A stretch of DNA of 64,000 bases from Polyangium sp. y55x31 (GTDB lineage: Bacteria > Myxococcota_A > Polyangia > Polyangiales > Polyangiaceae), in the NCBI RefSeq assembly GCF_029946505.1, contig NZ_JARZHG010000041.1, positions 36,008 through 100,007 of the forward strand, read 5' to 3'. Of this stretch, positions 53,625-64,000 are shown in pieces. Position 1 is the first letter of the stretch; every line of letters starts with the position of its first letter. The notes below the pieces were generated by a model. The model made no database searches, was not told where the DNA came from, and worked only from the letters and a program-made list of their open reading frames with translations. A program made the translations under genes and the position numbers.

Positions 53625-54788
53625 ATGGCACGCGCGAACGTCGTCTTCCTGGGTGTTGCGATCACGCTCCTCGGGGGCTGCTCCGAGCCGGCCGGCACCG
53701 CGCGTACGTGCAGCGGCGTCGCGCTCGACGGCGCGCTTTTGATGCTCGCCACGAACCTGCAGGCGAGTGGCCTCGGGCGCATCGACGAGGCTGGCTGCTT
53801 GACCGAGATCCCGGACATCGCGCTCGGCGTCGATCCGCTGCTCTCCTCCGGCTTCGGCGGACCGTTCGTGTGCGTACGAGATCAAGGGATCGTGCGCGAG
53901 GTCGATCCGGATTCGCTCGCGCTCGGGCGCACGTGGGTCGCGTTCGGCGAGTCCGAGACGACGTTCGAGCTCGCGACGGGCGGCAAAGCGGGCGGACCGC
54001 ACAACCCGCACGACGCGGATCTCGACGCGGAAGGGAGGCTCTGGGTCGCGCGGTACGAGCAGCCCGGCGTCGCGGTGATCGAGCCCGACGGGAGCTTCGG
54101 CGGCACCGTCGATCTCTCGATGTTCGCCGACGTCGACGGCCTGCCCGAGATCGAGGCGCTGCGTGTCGTCGGCGATCGCGTCTTCGCGTCCGTGCAGCGC
54201 CTCGATCGCCGCACGTGGAAGCCCGCGGAGAACGGCGCGCTCGTGGTGATCGACCTCGCCTCGCGCAGCGTCACGGGCTCCGTCGACCTCGGCGGGAAAA
54301 ACCCGTTCGGCCGCATGAGGCCGGTGCCGTGGGATCCTTCGGGCAAGACCGTGGTGCTCGCGATGCCGGGCGACTTTTACGCGATCGACGAGGGCCACGC
54401 GGCCGCGATCGTGGATCTCGACACCCTCGCGGTGACGGGCATCGCCGAGGAGAGCACGTTCGATGGATCCCTCGCCGAAGTCGAGCTCGCGGCGCCGGAC
54501 GAGGCGTATGCGATCGTCGCGGGCACCGGGCTCGAGAACGCGACACGCCTCGTGCGGTTCGATCCGTCCGGACAAACCGAGCCGATCGTCCTGGCCGATA
54601 CGCGGGAAGGTGGCCAGGGCGGTAACTACGACTACTGGGGCCTCGCGGTGGTCGGTCGGCACGTGCTCCTCGGCGACAAGGCGTACGGCGCGCCTGCGAT
54701 CCACATCATCGAGCGCGTGACGGGACGTGAGGTCGGCACCCTCGCGCCCGAGCGCCTTCCGCCCGTGTCGCTCTTGCCTTTGCCGTAG
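53625..54788 (+). CDS. Lipoprotein with YncE/NHL-like propeller
   Basis: A 387-residue lipoprotein (signal ends in TLLGGC). The rest consists of ~6 beta repeats: DADLDAEGRLWVARYEQPGVAVIEPDGSF, GALVVIDLASRSVTGSVDLGG, AAAIVDLDTLAVTGIAEE and similar, in the manner of YncE/NHL-type propellers. It probably binds a ligand or protein outside the cell. A conserved Cys after the signal (ARTCSGV) and at EAGC may pair. No operon partner; the next gene begins 136 bp later. ATG 53625 has no clear SD. Confidence 0.75.
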   Translation: MARANVVFLGVAITLLGGCSEPAGTARTCSGVALDGALLMLATNLQASGLGRIDEAGCLTEIPDIALGVDPLLSSGFGGPFVCVRDQGIVREVDPDSLALGRTWVAFGESETTFELATGGKAGGPHNPHDADLDAEGRLWVARYEQPGVAVIEPDGSFGGTVDLSMFADVDGLPEIEALRVVGDRVFASVQRLDRRTWKPAENGALVVIDLASRSVTGSVDLGGKNPFGRMRPVPWDPSGKTVVLAMPGDFYAIDEGHAAAIVDLDTLAVTGIAEESTFDGSLAEVELAAPDEAYAIVAGTGLENATRLVRFDPSGQTEPIVLADTREGGQGGNYDYWGLAVVGRHVLLGDKAYGAPAIHIIERVTGREVGTLAPERLPPVSLLPLP

Positions 54789-54924
54789 AGCGTCGGCCAG
54801 CGCTCAGAGCGACGCTTGGACGCGCCGCGCTGCGCTCCAAACCGACGCATTCGCCCTTGTGCCTCCTGGGCGAACTTCGTTTACCATCGATGGAAACCCC
54901 TTGGCTGATCGAGCCCCTTCATCG

Positions 54925-57900
54925 ATGTTGAGCTCTGCGCTCGCCGAGCGTGGCGTGCCGATGCGTTCCCTCGAAGAGGCGATCGCGCGGCAGGTCGTGC
55001 ACGGCGGTGACCTCGTGACGAACCTGCTCGAGGTCGGCGGCGCCCGCGAGGAGATGCTCGTGCCTCTGCTCGCCGAGGTGCTCGGCCTCGAAGAGGCGCC
55101 CTCGGGCAAACTCCCGCTGCCGCCCCCGCCTGTGCTGCGCCTCGTGCCCGGGGATCTCGCGATAAGGCACGGCATCTTTCCGCTCGCGCTCACGCGGCGC
55201 GTGCTCACGATCGCCACCGCCGAGCCTCTCTCGCCGGCCGTCGAAGGCGACCTCGCCTTCGCGCTCGCCGTCGAGATCCGGCAGAGCGTCGCGCCGCTCG
55301 TGCGCATCCGTCAGGCGATCGCCGAGGCCTACCAGATCCCGCTCGATCGTCGCTTCCTCCGGCTCGTCGCCAAGCTCGAGAGCCGCCCCGATCCGAGCCC
55401 GACGGTCATGCCGCCGCGAAGCACCGGCTCCTCGCGTCCGCCGCCGGAGCGCGCCCCGGAGCCTCCCATCGCGACGCCGCATCCGCCGACGCAGACGCCG
55501 CCGACGCAGACGCCGGACACGCTCGTCGCGGGAGCCGCGCCGCCGATCGTCCCGACACGCACGAAGCTCTCGGCCACGCCCATCGGCGCGCGCGCGGCTC
55601 GCTCGGAGCACCCCAAGCCCGCGCCGACCGTCGCAGTCATCGAGCCCGCGCCCGCGCCCGTCGCCCTTCCTCCGCCTCTGCCGCGCCCGCGCACCAGCGA
55701 CGAGATGCCCGAGACCATCGCCGCGCCGCCGGAGCCGGCGCCGATCGCAGACGCGATCGACGAGGAAGAGGCGCCTGTCTCGCGAAGGCCCGAGCGCCTC
55801 GTGCGACGCGAGTCGAACCGCACCCGCACGAGCACCAGCGTGCTTCGCCGCGCGGTCACGGGCGATCGCAAGACACGCGTTGCGGAGGCTCCGGACCGCC
55901 GCGCCGCGCGGCCCCGTCGCAAGGGCCCGTTCACCACGGCGATGGCCGAAGAAGAGCTCGGCGAGGCGACCACGACCGACGAGGTCCTCGACATCTTCTT
56001 CGCGTTCGCCCACCAGTTCTTCGAGTACACGGCGCTCTTCGTCGTGCACGGCGACGTCGCGGATGGACGTGACGCCTCGGGCCCCGGCGCGGGCGCGGCG
56101 CGGCTCATGTCGCTCTCCGTGCCCCTCGGCCGCCCGAGCGTGCTCGCCCTCGCCCGCGAGCGCAGGGCGCCCGTGATCATGCCGCCTGCTGTCGGCGACC
56201 TCGACGTCGACATCGCCTCCGAGCTCGGTCGATCGGGTCGCACGGATGCGGGGACGCGCGCCGCCGCCGTGCTGGTCCTGCCGATCGTCGTGCGAAACCG
56301 GACCGTCGCGCTGCTCTACGGCGACGACGGCGCCGTCGACGTGGAGCTCTCCGCGCTCGGCGACGTCATCGCCATCGCGGGCCTCACCGCCGAGGCGCTC
56401 GAGCGCGCCATCCTGCGGAAGAAGCGCGGCGGCGCGGCGGGCGACGTTGCCCCGGCCAAGCGCCCTCCCAAGCCCGCACCTCCGCCGCAGGCCCCGGGCG
56501 CGGCCCGGCAGGTCGGGCTCGTCGCGCTCGCCCGCGCCTTCGAGTTGCCCGCGCGCTCGGCGGACGCCTCCGAGCCTCCGGCGCCGGCGGCCGAACCCAA
56601 ATCCCCGCCGGCGGCCATCTCCACGATCGCCGTCACCTTGCCGTCCGCCTCCGCGATGGCGCCGGCCATGCTCCACGCGAGCCCGAAGCCGGCCGCGGAC
56701 GAGACCTCCTTCGCGGGCCTCGCGTCGAGCCAGCCGAGCCCCGCGCCCCGGCCGGCCCCCGAGCCGCCACGCGTGGCCCCTTCGGCCCCCGCGCCCGCGG
56801 CCCCGGCCCCCGCGGCCCCTGCACTCGTGGAGACGCTCCAGAGCCCCACGCCCGCGCCGAGCTCCGCCGCCCCGCGCGCCGAGCCCCTCGCCCTGCGCCC
56901 CCCCGACTCCGACAGCGCCTGGGACCTCACCGGACGCCGCGGCGGCCCCGTGTCCCGTCGCCGCCGCACGCCCCTCGGCGTCGTCGCCACGGGCCGCGTG
57001 CGCCTCGGACCCACCACGCCCCCGCCTCCCCCCATCACGGCCGTCTCCCGGCCTCCAGAGGCCGGCCCAGCGCCCGCCCCAGCCCCGCCCCCGCGCGCCG
57101 CGCGCCGGGCCATCGCGCCGAGCTTCGGCGGTCGTAGCAAGGCCTCCCTGGGCCTCGGCGCGCAGCCCTTGCCCCCGGAGCCGCCGCCCAACGCCATCGC
57201 CGCGCCGCCGACGCCTCCCGTGCCCCCCGTGCGGCCCGTGGTGCCCACGGCGCCCGCGCCTCCGCCCGACGCCTTCGCGCCCCCGCCCCAGGTCCCCGCG
57301 GTGCCGCCTGCGCCCGCGCCCCCCGTGCGTGTCCCACCCCCAGGCGGCGAGACGAACTCGCCCCTGCCCCCGGAGACGCTCCCCGGCCCGCCTGTCGATG
57401 CTTGGGCCCTCCGCTCGCCCAAGGACGAACCCAGCGTCACCCCCGCCGCCGACTGGAACGTCGCGCCCGCGGGCAGCACGCTCCCGAGCCGCGCACGCAC
57501 CGCGGGCCCCGATCCCATCGCCCTCGTGCAGCGCTTCCTCGAATCCGGCGCCGAGGACGGCGAGGCCCAGAAGGATCTCGTCCGCCTCGGCGAGGCCGCG
57601 ATGCACGCCATCATGGCCCGCTTCCCCGGCCCACTTCGCCTCGACCCGCGTGTCCTCTCACGCGGCGCCGAGCTGCCGCTCGCCTCGCGCAGCGGCCCTC
57701 TGCTCGGCCTCATCGTCGCGATGGGCCGTCCCGCCGTGCCCTTCCTCGCCGTGCGCAGCACCGCCGGTGATCCCGACGTCCGGTTCTGGGCAACGCACCT
57801 GCTCGGCGAGCTCATGTACCCAGAGAGCGCGGAGGCCATCTCCAAGCGCCTCTTCGACGACGCCGCCCCAGTTCGTCGTGTCGCACGTCGCGCCGCCGCA

Positions 57901-58380
57901 TCGCTCGTCGCCGCAGGCCCCACGACCGAGGCGCCCATCCTCCCGTCACTCGAGCGTCTCGCGCGGACCACGACCGAGCGCGTCGGCCGGCGTCTGTTCG
58001 CCATCGAAGCCCTCGGCGAGATCGCCGCCGCAAAGTCGGTCCCAGCGCTCATCGCAACACTCGGCGAGACGACCACGGAGCTCGTGGAAGCAGCACATCG
58101 CGCACTCGTGCTCGTCACACGGCACGACTTCGGCCGCGACGCACGCAAGTGGAACGCCTTCTGGACCACGGACGGCACACGCAGCCGCGTCGAGTGGCTC
58201 ATCGACGCACTCCTCTCGGACTCAGCCACACTCCGCCGCGCCGCCGCAGAGGAGCTCGCTCCACTCGTCGGTCGAGATCTCGGCTACTACGACGATCTCC
58301 CCGAAGACGAACGCGAGGCCGCGCAGGTCCGCTACGTGCTCTGGTGGGAACAAGAAGGCCGCCACAAGAAGCGCGGTTGA
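54925..58380 (+). CDS. MshEN (GspE N-terminal) - GAF-like - HEAT protein with long Pro-rich linkers
   Basis: A 1151-residue protein with no signal or membrane segment. Residues ~1-110 match the N-terminal domain of GspE/PilB ATPases (MshEN, a c-di-GMP-binding fold in some members): MRSLEEAIARQVVHGGDLVTNLLEVGGAREEMLVPLLAEVLGL. A Pro/Ala-rich stretch follows. Residues ~335-500 look like a GAF domain (FFEYTALFVVHGDVADG ... VLVLPIVVRNRTVALLYGD). A second Pro-rich stretch reaches ~860, then a HEAT-type region to the C-terminus (FLAVRSTAGDPDVRFWATHLLGELMYPESAEAISKRLFDDAAPVRRVARRAAASL ...). No ATPase motor is present, so it is not a secretion ATPase. It is likely a cytoplasmic signalling scaffold, perhaps linked to type IV pili or gliding. 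ATG 54925 is tentative (no SD). Confidence 0.72.
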   Translation: MLSSALAERGVPMRSLEEAIARQVVHGGDLVTNLLEVGGAREEMLVPLLAEVLGLEEAPSGKLPLPPPPVLRLVPGDLAIRHGIFPLALTRRVLTIATAEPLSPAVEGDLAFALAVEIRQSVAPLVRIRQAIAEAYQIPLDRRFLRLVAKLESRPDPSPTVMPPRSTGSSRPPPERAPEPPIATPHPPTQTPPTQTPDTLVAGAAPPIVPTRTKLSATPIGARAARSEHPKPAPTVAVIEPAPAPVALPPPLPRPRTSDEMPETIAAPPEPAPIADAIDEEEAPVSRRPERLVRRESNRTRTSTSVLRRAVTGDRKTRVAEAPDRRAARPRRKGPFTTAMAEEELGEATTTDEVLDIFFAFAHQFFEYTALFVVHGDVADGRDASGPGAGAARLMSLSVPLGRPSVLALARERRAPVIMPPAVGDLDVDIASELGRSGRTDAGTRAAAVLVLPIVVRNRTVALLYGDDGAVDVELSALGDVIAIAGLTAEALERAILRKKRGGAAGDVAPAKRPPKPAPPPQAPGAARQVGLVALARAFELPARSADASEPPAPAAEPKSPPAAISTIAVTLPSASAMAPAMLHASPKPAADETSFAGLASSQPSPAPRPAPEPPRVAPSAPAPAAPAPAAPALVETLQSPTPAPSSAAPRAEPLALRPPDSDSAWDLTGRRGGPVSRRRRTPLGVVATGRVRLGPTTPPPPPITAVSRPPEAGPAPAPAPPPRAARRAIAPSFGGRSKASLGLGAQPLPPEPPPNAIAAPPTPPVPPVRPVVPTAPAPPPDAFAPPPQVPAVPPAPAPPVRVPPPGGETNSPLPPETLPGPPVDAWALRSPKDEPSVTPAADWNVAPAGSTLPSRARTAGPDPIALVQRFLESGAEDGEAQKDLVRLGEAAMHAIMARFPGPLRLDPRVLSRGAELPLASRSGPLLGLIVAMGRPAVPFLAVRSTAGDPDVRFWATHLLGELMYPESAEAISKRLFDDAAPVRRVARRAAASLVAAGPTTEAPILPSLERLARTTTERVGRRLFAIEALGEIAAAKSVPALIATLGETTTELVEAAHRALVLVTRHDFGRDARKWNAFWTTDGTRSRVEWLIDALLSDSATLRRAAAEELAPLVGRDLGYYDDLPEDEREAAQVRYVLWWEQEGRHKKRG

Positions 58381-58400
58381 GTGTTGTCGAAGGCGCCGCG

Positions 58401-58724
58401 CTGGGGCGTTGCCCCAGGCCCCAGCAGGGGCTGTCCGCCCCTGCACCCGGACCAGCGCAAGCGCTGGACTCGGGGTCGATGAACTGCGCTCCGCGCAGTT
58501 CATCGAACAGGCCAGGTCGAGACCAACGACGACCCTGCCAACCAAGACCGCAGCGCTGACGTTTCAACCGGCAACGTGCCGCTGCGTGCGACGACCTTCG
58601 CGGTCTTGCCACCGGCCCGTCGGAAGAACTGCGCATCGCGCAGTTCTTCCGCCCTCGGTCCAGGCCGTGCCTGGTCCGGGTCGAGGGGCGGACAGCCCCC
58701 GCGGGGTCCGGGGCAGCGCCCCGG
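58401..58724. repeat. Large palindromic intergenic element of nested hairpins
   Basis: The 430-bp spacer between the MshEN gene and the triple DsbA gene is filled by two ~105-bp arms in inverted order, each a string of four hairpins. Left arm: H1 58401-58417 (7-bp stem), H2 58424-58444, H3 58452-58467, H4 58477-58505 (13-bp stem with a 3-nt loop). Right arm: H4' 58622-58650 (13-bp stem), H3' 58660-58674, H2' 58685-58699, H1' 58708-58724. The arms are also complementary to each other, for example GGGGCTGTCCGCCCCT versus AGGGGCGGACAGCCCC. Between them is a 116-bp unique core. No open frame of coding character is present. It resembles REP/MITE-type palindromic elements; I recall similar sequences in myxobacterial spacers but did not check. 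Confidence 0.8.
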
Positions 58725-58743
58725 CGCGACGCCTTGCGAGCAC

Positions 58744-58778
58744 AAAAAGCCACGAGGGGGCTCGAGGCCCCCTCGTGG
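58744..58778 (-). terminator. Intrinsic terminator of the triple-DsbA gene
   Basis: On the minus strand a perfect 12-bp stem (CCACGAGGGGGC / GCCCCCTCGTGG, 5-nt loop at 58762-58766) is followed by CTTTTTGTG, a T-tract. It starts 33 bp after the DsbA-like stop codon at 58812. This is a textbook rho-independent terminator. Confidence 0.8.
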
Positions 58779-58811
58779 TGTGTTTCATCGATCGTCAGGA
58801 ACGGTCACCGC

Positions 58812-60800
58812 TCACTTCTTCGCGGCGCCGGACTCCTTGATGACGAGATCGATCATCTTCTTGAACTTCGGGAACGGCTGGGCACCGCTGATGAAGTAGC
58901 CCTCCGCCTTGCCCGCGGCTGCGATGTGGAAGCCCGGCGTGCCGCTGATGCCCGCCTTGTCTGCCACGCCGCTCTCGCTCTCGATGAACTTCTTGTGCGC
59001 CTCGGTATCGAGGGCGGACTTGAACTTCCCGAGGTCGAGGCCCTGCTCCTCCGCGTACTTCTCGAGCGTCGTACGGGCGAACGCGTCGGGCGTACCGGCG
59101 CCCTTGAAGAGCGCGTCGTGCATCTTCCAGAAGCCCTCGTTGCCCTTCTGCTTCTTGGCCTCCTCGGCCGCGAGCGCTGCGGGCATCGCGTTCTTGTGGA
59201 ACGGCAGCGGCTTGTGACGCCAGACGATCTTCACCTTGTCGCCGTAGGCCTTCTCGACCTGGGCGACCGTGTCCTCTGCGCGCTTGCAGAAGGGGCACTC
59301 GAAGTCGCTGAAGATCTGCATCACGACCTTCGCCTTGTCGTTGCCCTTCCAGGCAGCTTCGGCGGGGGCCGCGTCGACGGTCTTCTTCTCCGGCGGGGGC
59401 GGCGTCTTCCCGTCCTTGATGATCTCGTTGTAGAGATCCTTCGCGGCGACGCCCTTGCCGAGCAGCTCCTGCGCCTTCTTGATCTCCTCGTCGATGACGG
59501 CCTTGAACTTCTCGATCGGCTGGGCGCCGACGAGACGGCGGCCGTTGATGAAGAAGTGCGGCGTGCCGCTCGCCTGGAGCTCGTCGGCGAGGTCCTGATC
59601 GGCCGTGATCTCGGCGCCGTACTTCTTGTCGAGGATCGCGGTCTTCACCTTGTCGACGTTCAGGCCGAGCTCCTTGGCGTAGCCGAGCAGATCGTCGTCG
59701 GTGAGCTTCTGCTGGTTCTTCCAGAGCAGATCGTAGGCGGCCCAGAAGCCCGCCTCGCCCTTCTGGGCGCGGGCCTCACGCGCGAGCTCCGCGGCCGGCT
59801 CGGCGCGCGGGTGCATCGGCAGCGGGTTGTCCTTCCACACGATGCGGACCTTGTCGCCGTAGGTCTTCACGACCTCGTCGAGCGTGGGCACCACGCGGCT
59901 GCAGAAGGGGCACTGGAAATCGGACCACTCGATGATCGTGACGAGCGCCGTCTCGGGGCCCTTCGTGGGCGACGTGCCGACGGGCACCTTCCAGACGGTC
60001 TTGTCCTCTTGCTGCGCCTGGTCGCGGTTCGCCGGCGGGGGCGCCTTCGCCTTGTTCTCCTGCGAGAGCTTGGCGTAGACCTTCTCCGGCTTCGTCCCGG
60101 CCTTGATCGCGGCGTCGGCGGCCTTGAGCTGCTCGTCGATCACCTGCTTGAACTTGTCGATCGGCTGCGCGCCGCTGAGCAGGATGCCGTTGATGAACGA
60201 CGCCGGCGTACCGGAGACGCCCGCGGCCTTACCGGCGGCGAGGTCGGCGTCCACCTTCGCGGCGAACTCCTGCTTGTCGTAGGCGGCCTTGAACTTGGCC
60301 TTGTCCACGCCCGCCTGCGCGGCCCACTGCTCGAAGTTCTCGGGCGTGAGGGCGCGCTGGTTCTGGAACGCGAGCTCGTGGAACTTCCAGAAGGCCTCGG
60401 GGCCCTTCATGCGGAACACGGTCTCGGCCGCGACGGACGCGGGACGCGCGTTCTTGTGGAAGGGCAGGGGGTTCGACTTCCAGATGATGCGGAGCTTCTG
60501 CGGGCCGTACTGCTCGCGGAGCTGCGTCAGGGTCGTCTCGACCTTGCTGCAGAAGGGGCACTCGAAGTCGCTGAAGAGCACCAGCGTGACGGGCGCGTTC
60601 GGGTTGCCCCACGTGGGATCCTTCGACGAGACGGGGACCGACGCGTCGCTGTGATCCCACGTCCCGCCGGCGACGTACTCCTGCGTCGCCTCGGCGCTGG
60701 CCGAGTGGCCGCCGCCGGCGCCGCGATCGATGCCCCACATCAGCGCCATCCCTGCCATGAAGCAGAGAAGGAAGCCGACGATGGCGGTTCCTTTGTTCAT
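58812..60800 (-). CDS. Membrane-anchored protein with three tandem DsbA-like thioredoxin domains
   Basis: A 662-residue protein that opens with a signal-anchor helix (residues ~5-24, GTAIVGFLLCFMAGMALMWG) and then has three DsbA-type domains in a row. Each has the active site CPFC (residues 81-84, 297-300 and 502-505), the following alpha-helical insert, a cis-Pro in SGTPASF (198), SGTPHFF (413) or SGTPGFH, and the 'IWKSNPLPFHKNA' type strand-turn. The motif FSDFECPFC is that of the TlpA/DsbA-like 'thioredoxin_4' family. Linkers are Pro/Lys-rich. It would oxidise or isomerise disulfides outside the inner membrane. Such Cys-rich secreted proteins are many in this window, so a role in folding them is plausible. 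ATG 60800 is preceded by a purine tract. Confidence 0.9.
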   Translation of the reverse strand: MNKGTAIVGFLLCFMAGMALMWGIDRGAGGGHSASAEATQEYVAGGTWDHSDASVPVSSKDPTWGNPNAPVTLVLFSDFECPFCSKVETTLTQLREQYGPQKLRIIWKSNPLPFHKNARPASVAAETVFRMKGPEAFWKFHELAFQNQRALTPENFEQWAAQAGVDKAKFKAAYDKQEFAAKVDADLAAGKAAGVSGTPASFINGILLSGAQPIDKFKQVIDEQLKAADAAIKAGTKPEKVYAKLSQENKAKAPPPANRDQAQQEDKTVWKVPVGTSPTKGPETALVTIIEWSDFQCPFCSRVVPTLDEVVKTYGDKVRIVWKDNPLPMHPRAEPAAELAREARAQKGEAGFWAAYDLLWKNQQKLTDDDLLGYAKELGLNVDKVKTAILDKKYGAEITADQDLADELQASGTPHFFINGRRLVGAQPIEKFKAVIDEEIKKAQELLGKGVAAKDLYNEIIKDGKTPPPPEKKTVDAAPAEAAWKGNDKAKVVMQIFSDFECPFCKRAEDTVAQVEKAYGDKVKIVWRHKPLPFHKNAMPAALAAEEAKKQKGNEGFWKMHDALFKGAGTPDAFARTTLEKYAEEQGLDLGKFKSALDTEAHKKFIESESGVADKAGISGTPGFHIAAAGKAEGYFISGAQPFPKFKKMIDLVIKESGAAKK

Positions 60801-61081
60801 GTTTCTTCTCTTTCTTTCCGAGCACGGTGCTGCCCGCGCGGCGCTCCTCATCGCGCTGCGAGAGCTCGACACCTCGATCGCCCCGACGAATGTTCTTCGG
60901 GACGAAAATCCACGATCTCGCGCGTCGTCTTTCGATCGACGCTGCCGTGACACGTGCGGACCGGTGACGCCCCCCCGCCTTCAACCGGAAGGGGCGTGGA
61001 GCCGATTCGCGAGTTTTCCTCTTCGCGCTGGATCGCTTGCATTCGTCTGTCGCTCGCGCGCGCGAACGACCACGACAAGCG

Positions 61082-61603
61082 TCAGGCGCGAGGAGGCCGA
61101 TCGATCTCTCGGCGAACACCCCGGAGTGGGGCGCCCTCCACCGGCGGGTACGCCGGGAGCTCGACGGCGAAGGCCGGTCGGAGATCGAAGGACGCCGAAA
61201 GCATGGCGTCCGGTACCGTTGCGACGAACGACGCGATGGGGTTCTGCTCGCCGTGCGAGGGACCGAGGGCCGGACCGAATTCCGTCCCGTCACACGAGAC
61301 CCCCGCGTCGATGCGCGCGTCGGTCATCGGGTGGATCCGCCCTGGCGCGACTGCCGTGGCGCCGCGTTCGTCACACATCGCCGCGATCTGAGGATCGACC
61401 TCGTCGTTCGGCGCTGTGGGCGCGCTGCAGTCCACCACGTCCTCGCCCTCCGGCTGCGCCACACGCGGCGCAATGCCCAAGGAGGACGAAGCATCGTCTT
61501 CGCAAGCCGGTACGATCGCTGCGTATGCGCGGAGCGGCACGAGCCACGCCACGGCGAACACCGCCGCGACGGCCAGCGCACGAAGAACCGCGAACCGCAA
61601 CAT
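61082..61603 (-). CDS. Small secreted protein of unknown function
   Basis: A 173-residue protein with a signal peptide (VLRALAVAAVFAVAWLVPLRAYA, cleavage near residue 28). The mature part has four Cys (PACEDD, VVDCSAP, AAMCDERG, GVSCDGTEF) that could form two disulfides. It is Pro/Ala-rich and has a Pro-Asp-Ala pattern near the C-terminus (ATVPDAMLSASFDLRPAFAVELPAYPPVEG). No known domain was recognised. ATG 61603 has only a weak SD-like AGGT. It is divergent from the double-kinase gene; the other side is the triple-DsbA gene, in the same direction but 280 bp away. Confidence 0.55.
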   Translation of the reverse strand: MLRFAVLRALAVAAVFAVAWLVPLRAYAAIVPACEDDASSSLGIAPRVAQPEGEDVVDCSAPTAPNDEVDPQIAAMCDERGATAVAPGRIHPMTDARIDAGVSCDGTEFGPALGPSHGEQNPIASFVATVPDAMLSASFDLRPAFAVELPAYPPVEGAPLRGVRREIDRPPRA

Positions 61604-61687
61604 CCGACCTATCCATAGCCGACCGGAGGGCCCGCGGCAATTGTCTGTGGTCCTCCATGCGCGTCGCGACTTCCAGATGCCGAATTA

Positions 61688-61717
61688 TTGGCCCACCTTG
61701 TCTTACATTTCTAGCGT
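61688..61717 (+). promoter_or_regulatory. Candidate promoter of the double-kinase gene
   Basis: TTGGCC (61688-61693), 18 bp, TAGCGT (61712-61717), then only 6 nt to ATG 61724. There is no Shine-Dalgarno. Position and spacing fit a leaderless promoter. Confidence 0.38.
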
Positions 61718-61723
61718 GTGGGC

Positions 61724-64000
<2,277 letters not shown>

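Noticed and set aside
54925..58380. Type II/IV secretion ATPase (GspE/PilB)
   Set aside because: Only the N-terminal domain matches; Walker A, Asp box, Walker B and the tetracysteine motif are all missing.
58381..58811. Small coding genes in the palindromic spacer
   Set aside because: All open frames there are formed by the inverted repeats in several frames at once, have no ribosome site and no stable codon bias.
61037..61618. Plus-strand open frames opposite the small secreted protein
   Set aside because: Arg-rich, no start context; the minus frame has a signal peptide and paired Cys.

Overview
This window is chromosomal DNA of a very GC-rich member of the Myxococcota, most likely a Sorangium/Polyangium-type myxobacterium (order Polyangiales). 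The evidence is gene content rather than any marker gene: secreted proteins that end in a MYXO-CTERM-like tail (Gly/Cys patch, membrane helix, Arg cluster), very long MopE-type metal-binding repeat proteins, many lipoproteins with Gly/Ser linkers, PEGA and thrombospondin-type-3 repeat proteins, two Hanks-type Ser/Thr kinases with C-terminal membrane helices, a sigma-54 activator, and large multi-domain signalling fusions. No rRNA, tRNA, CRISPR array, transposase, integrase or prophage gene was seen. The window looks like ordinary core/accessory chromosome and not a mobile island.

Layout. 1-8.7 kb: the 3' end of a helicase-associated-domain-like protein, two overlapping CPA2-type cation:proton antiporters, a zinc-ribbon membrane protein, and a translationally coupled pair of M16 peptidase-like proteins (one with the zinc motif, one lipoprotein without it), closed by a terminator shared with the convergent genes. 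8.8-14.4 kb: a lipoprotein and a DUF6600-type Trp-rich secreted protein (minus strand), an OmpA/TSP3-repeat protein, and a TMTC-like multi-membrane TPR protein. 14.4-19 kb (minus strand): a transporter-HEAT-cyclic-nucleotide-binding fusion and menB. 19-31 kb: a MYXO-CTERM protein with its outer-membrane barrel partner, a divergent pair that includes a propeller-BRCT-pentapeptide fusion, an HTH/zinc-ribbon regulator, a lipoprotein alpha/beta hydrolase, and an operon of one PEGA protein and two tandem paralogous Cys-rich proteins.

30.7-40.4 kb: an AMIN-like periplasmic protein overlapping an LptD-like outer-membrane protein, an NtrC-type response regulator, a TolC-like protein, a Ser/Thr kinase (minus strand), and a c-type cytochrome biogenesis cluster (CcmC, CcmD-like, a 47-residue membrane protein) that runs into an acyl-CoA dehydrogenase. 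40.5-50.4 kb: a propeller lipoprotein and two overlapping giant MopE-repeat proteins, one with a VWA domain and MYXO-CTERM tail, the other a lipoprotein with an FGE/sulfatase-modifying-like C-terminal domain. 50.5-54.8 kb: a compact island of two histidine-kinase-like proteins without sensor domains and two single-domain response regulators on alternating strands, then a propeller lipoprotein. 54.9-64 kb: an MshEN/GAF-like/HEAT fusion, a large palindromic intergenic element built of nested hairpins, a membrane-anchored protein with three DsbA-like domains, a small secreted protein, and a protein carrying two complete Ser/Thr kinase domains, cut by the window end.

How the genes work together. 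The clear functional units are the ccm genes (haem delivery and cytochrome c maturation), the AMIN/LptD-like pair (envelope biogenesis), the M16 pair (periplasmic proteolysis), the antiporter pair (cation/proton exchange) and the MopE pair (cell-surface metal binding). Several genes lack a Shine-Dalgarno sequence and instead have a TANNNT box 6-10 nt before the start codon, which suggests leaderless transcripts. The most unusual items are the nested-hairpin element at 58.4-58.7 kb, the BRCT-pentapeptide-propeller protein, the triple DsbA protein and the double-kinase protein.
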